A DNA stretch of 64,000 nt from Lumnitzera littorea (GCA_024138015.1 JAMXBB010000009.1:88814961-88878960), one strand, 5' to 3'; shown: positions 11,971 to 24,230, counted from the first letter of the stretch. Translations and numbers: made by a program. The notes: a model not told the origin generated them from the letters alone.

Positions 11971-12829
11971 GCATGGCTATCTCCACTTTCTGTTCTTCTT
12001 TTAATTCTCTCCCCTCCCCCCAATCCTAAAATTCTTTGGGTTATCATTGGTCCCCATATTGATTGTTTCAATTGGTTTATTAATGGAAATTCTACCCAGT
12101 TCGTGTTTTTGCTAGCTTTTTTGTATTTCGTTGTAGTTATTAACATCACTCCCAACGGCTGACCTAGTAGGCCAAAAGTGATATTAATATTTTCATTGTC
12201 TACTTGCGCGAGGTATCCTTGGCTTTCATTTAGAGCATTAGATCTAGATAAAAAGTATATAGAGGAAACAAGTATAAATGACAAGGAATAATTGAGGAAA
12301 AGGGAACTGATATTTTATTGAATATCGGTGAAGTTCTCATAAGTACATCAAGGAGCAATAATCATTATTGAAAACTTATAAAAAAACTAGATTACTGTTT
12401 ACCCTTAACCTTAAGGAAGACTTATTATCATTCGTAGGGATAGAGAACCAATTATTTAAATGCAAGAGCTTGCGGGATGGGCTTACCGATTCTACTTTGC
12501 TAGGGAATTTTTCTTTGACAGATTCAAGGGTTTGAGTGTCAACCTGGATAAATGTCTTAGTCATAATGGCAAGGTCATTAAGGCATAGTACAATATATCA
12601 CCTCTTCTACCTCTTGCTTGTTTCAATCGAAGTTTTTCAGTTGGAATCAGAACATAACCAAGACCATAGGTGCCAATTTGGCCTTCCTTGAACTTTACCT
12701 TATCTATCCCTCCTTTATCGGGATTAGTAACCATGCATACCTCATCAAACGTTTGTAAGCCGAAGTCTTCTTACTTCTCAATACCTATATAGGGTATGGC
12801 TATTTCTTTATAAATATCATAGTCCTGAT
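11971..12829 (-). pseudogene. O1 protease-RT linker
   Basis: The minus strand carries poorly conserved coding between protease and RT. There is an open stretch at 11961-12284 and another at 12376-12564 (FSIPTNDNKSSLRLRV), but I recognise no catalytic domain. Ogre elements are known to carry an intron between gag-pro and RT-RH-INT; a candidate intron would fall here, but I could not fix donor and acceptor by eye. Confidence 0.4.
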
Positions 12830-13340
12830 CTCCAAGAATTGTTATTACTTATCCATTAAAGATAAACTTAACCTTTTGATGTAGGCTTGAAGGTATAGTC
12901 CTTACTGAGTGTATCCAAGGTCTTCCTAAGAGCAAGTTGAAGGATCTCAGGATGTCTAGAACCTGGAATTGAATACTGAATGTTTGAGGGCCAATATCAA
13001 CTAGAAAGTTTATCTCCCCTATAATCTCCCTTTTAGATCCACTAAAAGCCTAAACTGTAGTAGAACTTGACTTGATTGCAATTGTGTCGACACCTAACAA
13101 GTTTAGGGTGACAAGAGGACATACATTTAGCGACAATCAATAGTTAATGAGGATTCTAGTTATGATTATGCCATTGCTTCTTACTACTATGAAAAGTGGC
13201 TTAGTGTATTGGTTACCTTCTTCACTTAATTCTTCGATCAAAAAAGATATATGATCTATGGTAAGGATAGAATTGGTGATTAGTCCCATCTTCTCAATAG
13301 GCATTTTATGAGGGACTTTTACCTCCCTCAAAGTTCAGAA
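12830..13340 (-). pseudogene. O1 aspartic protease remnant
   Basis: The minus strand shows PLFIVVRSNGIIITRILINY, then a stop where the catalytic D-N-G-S-S would be expected, then LSLNV. IGEINFLVDIGPQTFSIQF, LDILRSFNLLLGRPWIHSV and SSLHQKVKFIF follow. These are the usual blocks of an Ogre protease, with the flap and the LLGRPWIH C-terminal block kept. The active-site Asp is lost by a stop/substitution, so the enzyme is dead. Confidence 0.75.
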
Positions 13341-15196
13341 TAGAGCTTCCTTATGTAGTTCAAACACCATCAGTGAACCCATCAATGATATTTGTATTAT
13401 AGTTTTAGCAAGTTGATCCATTATTTTGTACTCGCTTGACTTGATCATTTTGGTAAGGGTAGATGGCCTTCCTTCACATTTAACCATTTTGCTACTTGTC
13501 TCCTCCAACTCATTTTTCTTTTTAAGATCTTCTTTTGGATCATAGACTCTTCTTCTTCAAGTAATCCTACCTACTAATGGACTTGATTTCTCTTGGTTAA
13601 CTACTTGATAATTGAATGGGGGTAGCCTTATAGTTTTCAAGTGTTATTGGCAAGTGGAAGGTATACCCCCTAGCGCTTAGGGCTTGTACGTTCTTGTAAA
13701 CTTAAAAGACTTTAGGCTTCTTATTTGAACCGATCGTATTGATTGCAAAATCTCAATCATCAAAAATCACGTTGATAACAAGGTAATGGTTGGGTAAGGA
13801 GTTATTACTGATATTTAGAGTTGGAGCTTCTATGAAGTCTAGTTGGACTAAGCCTTCATCAATTAAATCCTAGATCTTGTTTTTTAATCTCTAACGTGAA
13901 TTGGTTGAATGCCTTACCTACCCTAGATGATATTCACATTTTTTATTAGGATAAAAATCTTTGGTCTATACCTATCACTAGGGAGGTCAAATTGAATCAA
14001 GTTGTCCTTTTGGTGAACTATCTTGAAGTCTTACTAATTTAAGGTTGGTTTTTGAACTACTGTTGGATTTGAGGAGGATTTGCCCTCAAAGAAACTTGAG
14101 CATTGGGCCTAGTGTTTGAATTCACTATACTGATTGTGGCTTCTTTGGCTTTATTGGTTTTTGGTCTAGCAGTAAATGATGAAGAGGATGGTCTTCTATG
14201 AAGCTTGCTAGAGGAGATAGTGCTTTCAATCCTGCATATTGCTGCTACAACCTCTGTAAAACCGGATGAAGGCTACCTAATCAGATGGGAGAAATATGGC
14301 TTATCAAGTGATTTGATAAAAGTGGAGGTGAGTTCTCTTTCAAACATTGGGGCAAATACCCTTGTAGCTAAGGCTTTCTACCTCTGAGCATACTCTTTGA
14401 AGGACTCATTACTCTTCTTCCTAAGATTCACTAGATTGATTTTTGTTGAAGCCACTTCAAGATTGAATCTATACTACTCATAAAATGCCCTGGTAAGTTT
14501 CTCCCATGTGTTCACTTAGTTTAGGTCGAGCTAGATATACTAGGTTAGTGCCTGTCTCGTCAAACTATCTTAGAAAGTTTATACCATAAGCTAGTCATAT
14601 TGGGCATATTTGCTCATTTTACACACATGCAGTGTAGTATGTAATTTGGGGGTATCCGATCCCTTTATACTTTTCGAACTCTAGTACCTTAAATTTTTCA
14701 AGGTAAGCCCCAACATCTTATGTGGAGAAATCTGTGATATTAGCTTGCTCAAAACCATTGTAGCTTCTAAGTGCCTTCATCCTTTCTATGATTTATTGGG
14801 TCAACTTTCTTTCCAGTTCTTTCAAATTGTCTTGGCGGGGACATAATCTTGTGTTGATAGGGAATGAATATGTGTTAGGCTCAAATGTTGTGTTGACCTT
14901 TGGATAGACCCCTTCTAATTCAAATGTCCACTAAACTTGTGGATAGTTTTCTTCAAGACATAGAGCTTTGACATTCTTTTTGCAACGGGCCTTTGAATGG
15001 CCCTCATTTGATGGTGTTGTGGCCTTAAGCAAAACGATACTGTTAACTAGAATATCCATTTGTTTAGCCATTTTTACTACGGTCTTTTCCAAGGAGCGAA
15101 TCCTCAACTTAATAAGATTAATGCTTTCAAGATTGATGCGGCTATTGTTGTTGTCATTGACTTTGTCGTTTGCACCCCCCTAACTAGCCATTTTGG
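13341..15196 (-). pseudogene. O1 gag remnant
   Basis: Gag starts at an ATG near 15196 (MAS, stop, GGANDKVNDNNNSRI). KFKVLEFEKYKGIGYPQ (about 14660-14710) is the conserved capsid entry motif of Ogre gag. Before the protease, SEYKIMDQLAKT and HEALF appear at about 13330-13460, typical of the gag-protease junction of these elements. There are many stops, including the fourth codon. In an active element this protein would assemble the cytoplasmic particle. The region is colinear with protease and RT with no visible insertion. Confidence 0.65.
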
Positions 15197-15379
15197 TGTG
15201 TGAATGGGTTCTAATTGGACTTCTCTGAAAGATTTGATGTTTGGGAGCTATCTTTGAAACCTTAAGGCAAGAACACTTCACAACAAGTTAACATAAATAT
15301 GTATATGTATATACCTTTTATTGAGACAAGGAAGCAAAATGAATAAATAACCTTTAGCACTCGATATTAGATTGCCCTT
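15197..15379 (-). other. Spacer between O1 ORF1 and gag
   Basis: This is a short non-coding stretch on the minus strand upstream of the gag start. No feature recognised. Confidence 0.4.
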
Positions 15380-16900
15380 ACCTTGTGAAGCTGACCATTC
15401 AGATATTCTTTAGTGACCTTATGCTTATCCACTTTTCCCATCCATTCTCCCAAATCAATGTTAGGGTTGATCGTCCTTGTTTCCTATAGTTTCTTAATTA
15501 CTTAGAGTTTGGATATCTTTTGTGGCATTGGTAGATGAAGATCTTCATTATCAAGGATAGTGATATCTAGTGAGGACCTATAGACTATGTCTTGAACTCT
15601 TACAAATTGCTTAATTATCTTTTTTGGGTAATAACTTGTATACTACTTCATCCTAATTAAGGGGACCTCTTGATAACCCTTATAAACCAATATTACCCTT
15701 TTAAAGTTGCTCTACTTGGCTGTCCATAAAATATCAACAACTTGAAAGTTTTGTAGGACTTAAACTAACAATAAGTAGATTTCTTGTCTCGTAAATGGAC
15801 TTTGTCAACAAATGAATTTATTAAGTTGATCCAGTGGGTGAACTCTCCTTGGATCAGGTTAAGCCCTAAACATTTTATATGAATTACAAACTAGACCATT
15901 AGTAATGTCATGCTAGTCTTCAGTGCACTTTCATTTTTCCTTTTCAAGATATTTAGGCTTAGGTTAATATCACGATTTACATCTCAACTTTACCACTTTT
16001 TATAATTATACACTTGAAATATCAACTTGTCTAATTATATGCTTAATTGAATATTTAGTTATCATGGTATATACCTTAATTAACTTCAATTTATATCATT
16101 AGTCCATTTAATATGATTAGCCAGTGGAATGGCTACCTATAACCTTAGGAGGCTTGCCCGACCTTTTATAGGTGGTCGCTAACCACTCCTTACGAAACTG
16201 TAAGTCATGACTTACTTAAAAAATGTAGATTACGTAACCCATTGGTAGTCGTCTATAGCTATCTATAGTCATCTACAACCCTACAAGGGTTACACGAACC
16301 CTATAATGCTATTGGCAGCCATCCCTTTGATACATCATATCGACTGGACTAACTGTATGAATTGAAGTTAATTGAGGTATGGATTATGACAATTAAATCT
16401 TCAATTAGGTGTATAATTAGACAAGTTGCAACTTCAAGTGTATAATTGCAAAAAGTGGCAAAGTTGAGGTGCGTATCTTGAAATTGTCCCTTTAGGCTTC
16501 TAACTTGCTTTACGAGTAGGGTTGAGATGTAAGACTTACCTTTAAGAAATTGGCTTACCAACTTTGCTACCCTAAAGTAAAGAAGGAACTTTCCATTTGG
16601 GAATAAGATAGTCCCGAATGTAGCCAGGATAAAAGCCTTAATTTTGTTTACCTTTAGGTTTTGGGATCACTATAAAGGATGGTCTACTTGTTATAATTAG
16701 GTTTAGTTGTGAACTAAGCTTTTAAATATTCTAACTTGATGTAGCTTCCATTGCAATTTTTTGAGGCCTTGTTTACTTTAGCATTTCTAATCCCCAAAAA
16801 TCTTGAAAAAGCATTTACCATGTCAACTTCTAAGTTTGGAGTATATATTGATGCGCCATGTTGAGAGTAGACAATAATGACAATATTGAGGTGGGTTTAA
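15380..16900 (-). pseudogene. O1 ORF1 remnant, split by a MULE
   Basis: Ogre elements carry an ORF upstream of gag whose function is unknown. The minus strand here shows a coding-like region on both sides of the insertion at 15961-16490. To the right: PNGKFLLYFRVAKLVSQFLK-type text and MVSQFLKGKSYISTLLVKQV (16500-16640). To the left: SYYPKKIIKQFVRVQDIVYR, NIDLGEWMGKVDKHKV and KEYLNGQLHKV (15390-15660). I recall similar text (a hydrophobic block ending LFPN, then a block with YNP...RQ) in plant proteins of unknown function related to Ogre ORF1. Several stops are present. Confidence 0.5.
15961..16490. mobile_element. MULE-type MITE, 530 bp, in O1 ORF1
   Basis: Exact 9-bp repeats TTTAGGCTT flank the element at 15952-15960 and 16491-16499, the TSD size of Mutator-like elements. 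The ends are long terminal inverted repeats of about 130-140 bp: CATCTCAACTTTACCAC and TAATTATACACTTGAA on the left match, inverted, the right-end CAAGTGTATAATTGC and GGCAAAGTTGAGGTGCG. The outermost bases are AGGTTAATATCACG on the left and GGGACAATTTCAAG (inverted right), so the left tip is eroded. The centre (16120-16330) has no coding. It is non-autonomous. Confidence 0.9.
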
Positions 16901-16995
16901 GCTTACAAAAAGCTTGAAATGAAAGGTGATGAAATGTGAAAATGGGAAGCAAGTAAATGAGAGAAACAAGCAAAAATCATGAATGATTCCGAGGA
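16901..16995 (-). other. O1 leader end next to C2
   Basis: A short piece of O1 sequence between ORF1 and the C2 3' LTR. No coding recognised. Confidence 0.35.
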
Positions 16996-16997
16996 TG

Positions 16998-17769
16998 TGA
17001 TACACTAAGGAAACTTCGTGGATCGATAAACCTAGCTTGATATAACGCACGAGTAGCTTAGTGAGGTCACTTATTACCTAGTCTTGCTTAAAAGTTAGGA
17101 TAAGAGTAAAAAACAGAGATAAGTACACTTAGCTCATGAAAGGATAAGTATATTCAATATCAAATGTGTAAGATCCTTGTGCGGATACATATTACAAAGG
17201 GGTATTTATACCTGAAACTTAGGGTAACTTACCTGAAATGGAAAGGACAAAAAGGATATTGATTAAACTAATAATGTACACAGAATAATAAAAAGGTACA
17301 AATGAAAATTCAAAGAAATTGATGATTGGTGTAGTAAGGTCCTTTTCATGTGGAACTGGACATGTGGCATTCGGTCACTAGGGTTGCTTATGGCAAATAT
17401 AGATAAGTAGTATAGTCAGATGTAGTTTATCGAGTAGAGGTGTTGAGTAGATCTGGGCATCCTCCTAAGAAGATGTGGGTGCAGATGTGCTTTGGGGTTT
17501 ATAGCACCAATATTGTCGAGTTGTTGGTCGACATAATTATGGTTGAGTAGATGTGTGAGGGGTCAAAGTTGTCAAGGGAGCATATTTCAGGTCAACACAT
17601 TATTATTGATAAATGAGAAGTTACTTAGCTCGATATGTAGAGTTGGTTAGCACTATGGATCAACTTGACCTCGGCAGAAGTTAGTTGGAATAGGAGAATC
17701 CCCTTTGTTAGTTCCTAAAGACCTCGAGCTTAGGCTTAGGTTAAATGTCTAGTAGTTCGGTTCTTATTA
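16998..17769 (-). repeat. C2 3' LTR
   Basis: On the minus strand it starts TAATAAGAACCGAAC (TG eroded to TA, compare TGATAGGAATCAAAC at 25666) and ends GTATCA at 16998. A minus-strand TATAAATA lies at 17203-17210, at the place of the box in the relative at 9910-10797. A purine tract GGAGGGGA lies directly upstream at 17770-17777, as expected for plus-strand priming. Confidence 0.75.
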
Positions 17770-17780
17770 TCCCCTCCAGG

Positions 17781-20700
17781 TTGATTTGGATTTGGGATCA
17801 AATCCAACTAGTCTTTGGTCAATTATCCTTTAGGGTACTAAGGGCTAAGGTCAATAATGTTAAAGATGTCAAAAACTCCATAGTCTTCTATTAATTCCAG
17901 TCGATAGGCACTATCGTTGATCTTTTGGAGTACTCTAAAGGAACCTTCAGCTCGGGCAAATAATTTATTCTTTCTCTTGTTCGGAAACCTCTCCTTGGTT
18001 AGGTGTAGCCATACTAAATCTCCGGGTTAAAACTATGCTAACATCTTCTTGGTAGCTTAGTCAATTTGCCAAGTAACTTTCTCATAGATCTACTGTAGAG
18101 ACTATGCTTGGGCTCTTGCATCAAAGTCTTCTTGCTTAAGCATGGGTATTGAGGCGTGATCAAGAGGTAGCTTTGGATTCAAGCTACAGATTACTTCAAA
18201 AGGTGTTTGTTTGGTGGTGTAATGTACCATATAGTTGTAGGCAAACTCCACCATAAACAAACAGCCATGCTAATCAGTGAAGTTCTTCTCCACTGTGGCT
18301 CAAAGTAATAATCCTAAAGTACGATTGACTACCTCTATTTGGCCGCTGGTTTGAGTGTGACAGGAAGTGCTGAAAAGTAATTTAGTCCCCATATGATGGG
18401 GATAAAGCCTTTATAGGTACCTAAAATTTTTAAAATTTTGTTTTAGTACTTGAACATTTTGTTTTTTCATTTAAGTCCTTGAACCAATTAAATTGCGTCA
18501 CTTTAAGACATATGTTAGTTTTAGCGATAATAGACATCAATGTTGCTGCCTTTGTTGACTTAAACTTCTCATGAGTCTGGTTTTCTAGAAATGTGTTATT
18601 AGCTATTTTATTTTTCCCTTTCTATCTATTGTTGGTTTTCTTTCTTCCTCCTTTCCTTTTGCTTTTTCTTCTTCTTCTTTTTGGTTGTAATTCCATCTAA
18701 TGTTTTTTGAATATCAACAAATGGAGAAAGAGTTCAAGATGTTGATTGTTCTCTCTCATTATCTTGAGGTATGCCCTTTATAGACTGGCTTTTTACTTTA
18801 ATGTCCACGAGGTGAACTAACTCTACTTTATATCTTACATAGACTGGAAGATTTCGTTAGTTTTAGGAAGAGGTAACAAAGAGTCATCATTTGCTTGAAA
18901 CTATCCCAGGTACAGCATTTTAGTGTAATAAGATTCTCATCCTAAACGTAGAGCTTCTAAAACTTACAATGTGTTATTATTTACTTTGGAGTGTACTGAT
19001 AAGAGATTCTCATTAACATTTTAAATGACCTCGATTTGCTTTTCTCCTTGCCATTGCTCTTATTGGAGATAGAGATCCAAGATTAACATTTACGAGTGGA
19101 TAGATTACAGTTTGGGAATTAGGGTTTGTTGGTTTTCTTTTTAAACTTATGGTACACAAGAAGGTATCATTTTCCATGCTAGCGCTAAGTAGGATAAAGA
19201 GAGAAGCTTAGATCAATGCTAGCTAGGAGAGAGGGATGCTATCTCAGCAACATTGATGTTTGTTATTGCTGGAACTAAAGCATGCCTTAAAGTGACGCAA
19301 TTTAATTGGTTTAGGGACTCAAATGAAAAAACAAAAAGTTGAGGTACTAAAAATGAAACTTTAAAAAAGTTTAAGTACTTGTAAAGGCTTTATCCACCAT
19401 ATGACACCAAAGAGTCCTCCAAAAATGGCTCAAAAACTTTGAATCTTTGTTCGACACTACACTTCTCGACATGCCATGTAGTCAAACTATTTCTTGCAAA
19501 AAGAGAAAAGTAATAGCCAAAGCATTGTTAGTTTTAGAGCAGGCCACAAAGTGTGCCATCTTACTAAATTTATCCATGACAACCATCATAAAATCTTTGC
19601 CTCGAGCAATTCTCGACAATCCGAGAATAAAGTCTATGCTCAACTCAATCTAATGTAGGGTTAGGATAGGTAAAGGTGTTGTTTTCCCTTGTTTAGCTCT
19701 GCATTTGTCCCTCTTGTAAGTAGCACAACTCTTAATAATTTGAAGTACATCTCACCTCATCTTTAGTTAAAAGAACCTTCCACTCAATAACTCATATATG
19801 GCCTTTTCTCTCTAAAATGGCTGGAGAGTTCTCCACCATGGGCTTCCTGGACTAACAATTCTTATACAAAACAGGTCAGCATACATAGCTTGCCACTTCG
19901 GAATAGATAACCCTCTTCTATAAGGTAGTCATCCACTGTTCTTCCTTTGACACATTTCTTAAAGATGGGACCAAAATGGGGATCCTGATGATATTGCTCC
20001 TTAATGCTTGCAAATCGCAAGAGTCTTATTCGTAGTTCAGTTAAGAGAACTTGTTGGCATGATAAGGCGTCGGAAACCACATTGGCTTTGCCCTGTTTGT
20101 ACTTGATTACAAAGTTGAAACTCTCTAAGAATTCAATCCATCGCGTTTGCCTCTTTGATAATTTGGTTTGAATTTTGAGGTACCTCAAGGATTCATGATT
20201 TATGTAAATGATAAACTCTTTCGGTAACAGTTAGTGATACTACACTTAGAGTGCTTAGATAAAGGCTAAGAGTTCTTTGTCATACACTATGTAGTTCAAC
20301 TGAGGTCCTCTCAACTTCTCGCTATGGTAAGTAATTAGTTCGGCTTCTTGCATCAAGATAGTGCCTATCCTAATGCCTGATGCATCACATTCGAGCTTAA
20401 AAATCTTCTTGAAGTTAGGTAAAGTTAATACTGGTGTATAAGTAAATTTTGTCTTTACTTCAACAAAACTTCTTTCCTCTCTCTCTCTTTACTTAAAGTC
20501 GATATTCTTTTTTGTTAGCTCAGTAAAGGGGTGCAACAATGGTACTGAAATTTTTAATAAATCTTCAATAAAAGGATGTTAATCCATGTAAAATTCTCAC
20601 CTCGACATAAGTGGTTGGAGTTAGTTATAGGATAATAGCTCGAATCTTCTTATCATTGACTCATAAGCCTCTTCCACCTACTACGTATCCTATAAAAACT

Positions 20701-21564
20701 AGTTTCTCTTGGTGGAAACAACACTTCTTTAAATTGCCAAATAACCTCTCAGCATGGAGTACATTAAACATAGCATAAGGATGCTCAGAGTGGCTCAACA
20801 AGTCGACACTATATACAAGGATGTTGTCAGAGTATACTATGACACACTTCCCGATTACATTTCTTAGCACATGGTTCATCAATCTCATGAAGGTGCTGAG
20901 GACATTTGACAAGCCAAAAGGCATAACTATCCACTTGTAAAGACCATGCCGAGTTTTGAATGTAGTTTTCTACTTGTCTCCTAACCTCATCTAGATATGA
21001 TGGCAGCCAGACTTCAAATTAATTTTACTGAAGACCCTATCTTCATTCAGTTCATCCAACATATCATCCAACTTGAGGATAGGATATCGATACTTGATTG
21101 TGATATTATTTACAGCTTTGTAATCTATACACATACGCTAGGTATCATTCCTTGTTGGCACAAGGAGCACCGGCACAACATAGGGGCTAAGATTCTCCCT
21201 TACATATCCTTTTTTCAATAGTTCATTGACTTGTTTTTAGAGCTTAGCAGCTTGTTCAGGGTTTATAGTTCATCCAATAGGCTAGCTTGTTCGGTAGGGT
21301 AGTGTCGGGTTTCAAGTCAATGTAGTGTTCAATGCCTCAGAACAAGGGTAATCCCTCGAGCAATTGTTTAGGAAATAAGCCAGTATATTCATCTAATAGG
21401 TCATTGAACTCTCCTTCAATTTTAGTAGTCGTCTAATCAACATATTGGTTGGCATGTCAGCCTTAATAACTTCTTGGATCTTAGCTCCACTTAGAACCAA
21501 GGCCTTTTTGGATCCTTGAGCAAGTTTAGTTTGCAGCTTGCTAACTTAGACTTAACATCGTAGG
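17781..21564 (-). pseudogene. C2 pol remnant: RT, RNase H, integrase
   Basis: The RT N-terminus is cut at 21564 by O2. The RT palm at 20661-20924 reads [20 protein letters not shown] then [12 protein letters not shown]: the YxDD box has become Y-S-D-N, losing the second catalytic Asp. RNase H to integrase at 19862-20188 reads RWIEFLESFNFVIKYKQGKA, NVVSDALSC and an HHCC start. The integrase core beside the MULE reads [20 protein letters not shown] (about 18290-18375, catalytic E kept). The C-terminal LTKERFPNKRKNKLFARAEG and VLQKINDSAYRLELIEDYG lie at about 17865-18005. Stops are scattered through the copy. A MULE interrupts the integrase at 18398-19396. Confidence 0.8.
18398..19396. mobile_element. 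Mutator-like element, 999 bp, in C2 integrase
   Basis: Long terminal inverted repeats of about 110 bp: the left GGGGATAAAGCCTTTATAGG and the right end, inverted, TGGATAAAGCCTTTACAAG; further inside AATTAAATTGCGTCACTTTA matches its inverted partner. The TSD is CCATATGAT (18389-18397) against CCATATGAC (19397-19405), 8 of 9 bases. Long TIRs plus a 9-bp TSD are the Mutator-like signature. The interior (18520-19280) is not transposase that I recognise. It has one coding-like piece (MEKEFKMLIVLSHYLE, 18719 onward) followed at once by GGTATG, a possible splice donor, so host-gene capture is possible. Confidence 0.88.
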
Positions 21565-21987
21565 TGTAGACACCCCATTTCTATTTCTTTAGTAGTTTTA
21601 GAAATTTTTAGAAGAGAGAAAATGGTCCTAATTTAGAAAATATAAAAAAAAATGAAAATTTAGACAAGTACAAAAATAATAGAAAATTTAGAAAAGTACA
21701 AAAAAAATATAAAATTTAGAAAAATGCAAAAAAAAAAAAGATAAAATAGAAAATTTCATCAAAATACAAAAGAAAGGAAAAATAAAAAAATAGAATTTCT
21801 TTAAGGAAAATAGAGTTTTTTTTTTTTTTAGGAAAAGTAGACCTTTTTATTAGTAATTTTTAAGAAAAATAAAGATTTAAAGTTCAGTTAGGGTCATTAG
21901 GTTTGGTTTGGTCCTTTTTTTAATTTGAGTATAGGCTATTACGTAGCTTTTATGCAATTTGTTTGCAAGACACAACAAGGCAAAGAC

Positions 21988-22052
21988 TGATAGCCTAATG
22001 GTAAAGTACATACATGCAAACTTTAAGGTTTGGGGTGCGAATCATGGTTCAA
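21988..22052 (+). other. tRNA-like A-box/B-box module in O2 LTR U3
   Basis: TAGCCTAATGGTAAAGTA (21991-22008) resembles a tRNA A box, and GGGTGCGAATC (22033-22043) resembles a B box, at tRNA-like spacing. Equivalent blocks sit at the same place in the LTRs at 37935-37989 and 53362-53426. No acceptor stem is evident, so it is not a functional tRNA gene. Confidence 0.55.
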
Positions 22053-22564
22053 GTGCATAAGTGCCTTTTGTTTTGCTTTTCCCCACATGGATACATATCG
22101 TCCTCCAATTGGCTAACACAATTTTCCATCCCTTTCCCAGTTCCTTCCATCCTTTTCTTGTGTGGAAACCGCCTAGAGAGCTCATTTTTGAGCTCTTTTT
22201 CTCCCTTTTTTTTGTGATTTCACCAAATTAATGGTGAAATCATGAAGTAGACTTAGAGTACTTTAGATTAAACCTAAAAACTCATATAGATATGATCATT
22301 TATTAGGTCAAATCGGTACTTGAAATTTGAAAAAAATTTCATTTTTATCCAAGTGTGACTTCCATGATTCAAGCTACTACATTGAAATCTAAAGCTTCTA
22401 ATCACTGTATTAGGTAAAAATGAGTATCATGAATCATGTTTGACTACTCATTTAGTCTAAAATCAAGCAAATTGGATAAAAAAAATATTAAGACCCATTC
22501 AACTTAGTTTTTTCAATTTAATATGTTTTTAATGTTTTCCTTCTCTGTATTAAGCTTGAATTAG

Positions 22565-22574
22565 TATAAAAAGG
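22565..22574 (+). promoter_or_regulatory. TATA box of O2 LTR
   Basis: TATAAAAAGG, about 1.0 kb from the LTR start. Matching boxes occur at 28046-28055 and 52774-52783 on the minus strand in the sister LTRs, so it is a conserved U3 promoter element. Confidence 0.7.
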
Positions 22575-24210
22575 GGTTACGGAGCTCAATTCCACCATCT
22601 ACAAGCATTGGTGGCACTTAAAATCACTTACATGCACTACCATTCAAATTTTCTCTCTCTAGCATTAGCTTTGTTTCTCTCTCTAGTTCCTTGCTCTTGA
22701 TAGTGAGATTTGAACTAAGCCACTGCTATCTCAAGCTTCCTTAGCCCCCAAGCTTTCAAACATCACTTGTCCCATACTTAACCATGCTTTCAAACTCCAT
22801 AACCATCTAAACCTTAGCTAGCGGTAGCCTTAGCATGAAATACCTAGCTTTTAGTCATCCCACTTAAACCCAACACCTCCATCAACCTTGCCACCCTTGC
22901 TTTCCCTTAGGTCAATACCCTTATGAACTTTGAAGATCACTACAGCGTAGGTGCACATCCCCCTTTCGTCTTCTACCGTCGTGACCACCACTTAACACCA
23001 CTAAGCGGCTACCTTAGACTACGACATCTTCCCTACCCCATATTTTCTAATCAAATACACATGAAAACATTTTTTTCCCACTTAAAAATCCATCTCCAAC
23101 TGCCTAAAACAAGCCTCCCATCGCTTGGAACCACCCTTGCCTGAGCCCAAAAGCATGTGTTGACTTGCGTTTGATCCAGATCTGACCTGAGTTCACTTTG
23201 ACCGACTCACGTGCATGCCCATGTCCTAGTTTGACCTTATTGTAATTCTGTTATTGTTGTTTTGTTGCTAGTTTTTATATTTTATTTTATTTATTCCATG
23301 AACAAAATGTAATTCATAAAAAAATAAATCAGAAAAAAGAAAAAGAAAAGAATTAGGAAAAAAAAGAAAGAAAAAATAAGAAAAAGGGGGGAAGAGAAGC
23401 TTTGGTATTTTATTTTTATTTTTATGCATGTTTAGTCAAAATAAAAAAAATGAAAAATAATGAATAAAAAGAAAAATAAAATGTTTTATCACTTAGAAAA
23501 ATCCATTTTTTAAAACAAATAAAAACAAATTAACTCTTTTCAAAATTAGATTCTCTTTAGAAATTTCCAAGAAAATTATAAAAATTAAGACCCTTTCTCA
23601 TAGGTGTTTTTCTTAAATAAAATCAAATGGAACTTAAACTTAGCCAATTTTCAAAAAAAAAAAAAAAAAAAAAAAGAAACCAACACACTTAAATTTTCTC
23701 AAATAAACTAAGGAAAGTCTGATCCCTAATAGAAAATATGTAGGCATTTATGAGGTGACTTAAAATAAAGAAATTTGTTTATTTTCTCTTTTATAAAAAA
23801 ATTTTATTTGTTATTTTTTTGTGCAAATAGAATTAGTTTGTTTTGAATATATAATTAGCTAAATTGGTATTTTAAAGATAAAATTAAATTCGAAAAGTTG
23901 AAAGTAGTACCCATTAAGGCTTAATAGGTTAGCTCTCGGACTCAAATATCTAATTTTCAAATACCTTTCAAAAATTGGTTTTTATTGTAATCTAGTGTCT
24001 AGATTAAAATCAATTCACTTAATTAGTTTTTATCTAAACCTTTTCCTCGATCTCGATCGGATGGTGACTCTAAGTATTTTTCAAAAGATATTTAAAAAGC
24101 TAGATTATCCTTAATTCTTAGTCAAGGGTTAATATTAAACGGATAAAGTTTAATATTAATCAGATTAAGGAAAATAAATAAAAATTGGGAAAATTTTAAG
24201 CTCATAAACT

Positions 24211-24230
24211 TAATGACTCTACTAGGGACG
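24211..24230 (+). other. O2 primer-binding site
   Basis: TAATGACTCTACTAGGGACG directly follows the LTR end. It resembles the GGCGACTCCACTGGGGA-type site that I recall for Ogre elements (tRNA-Arg primer). The O1 copy at 25921-25937 reads GTAACTCCACTAGAGAG inverted. The tRNA identity is from memory. Confidence 0.55.

Larger units (their letters stand above)
21565..24204 (+). repeat. O2 5' LTR (2640 bp)
   Basis: It starts TGTAGACACCCCATTT. The same start occurs inverted at 38281 (TGTAGACACCCCATTT) and 53816 (TGTAAACACCTTATTTTTGC), which defines the family. It ends near GCTCA at 24204. It contains a tRNA-like block (21988-22052), a TATA box (22565-22574), long A/T tracts (for example A-run 23656-23680) and, near the 3' end, the GGTGACTCTAAG and AAACGGATAAAGTTTAAT blocks shared with the other copies. 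Length agrees with O1 LTR and the solo LTR at 47665-53816 after removing insertions (about 2.6-2.7 kb). Confidence 0.85.

Noticed and set aside
21988..22052. Functional tRNA gene
   Set aside because: A- and B-box-like motifs exist, but no acceptor stem or clear anticodon arm can be paired.
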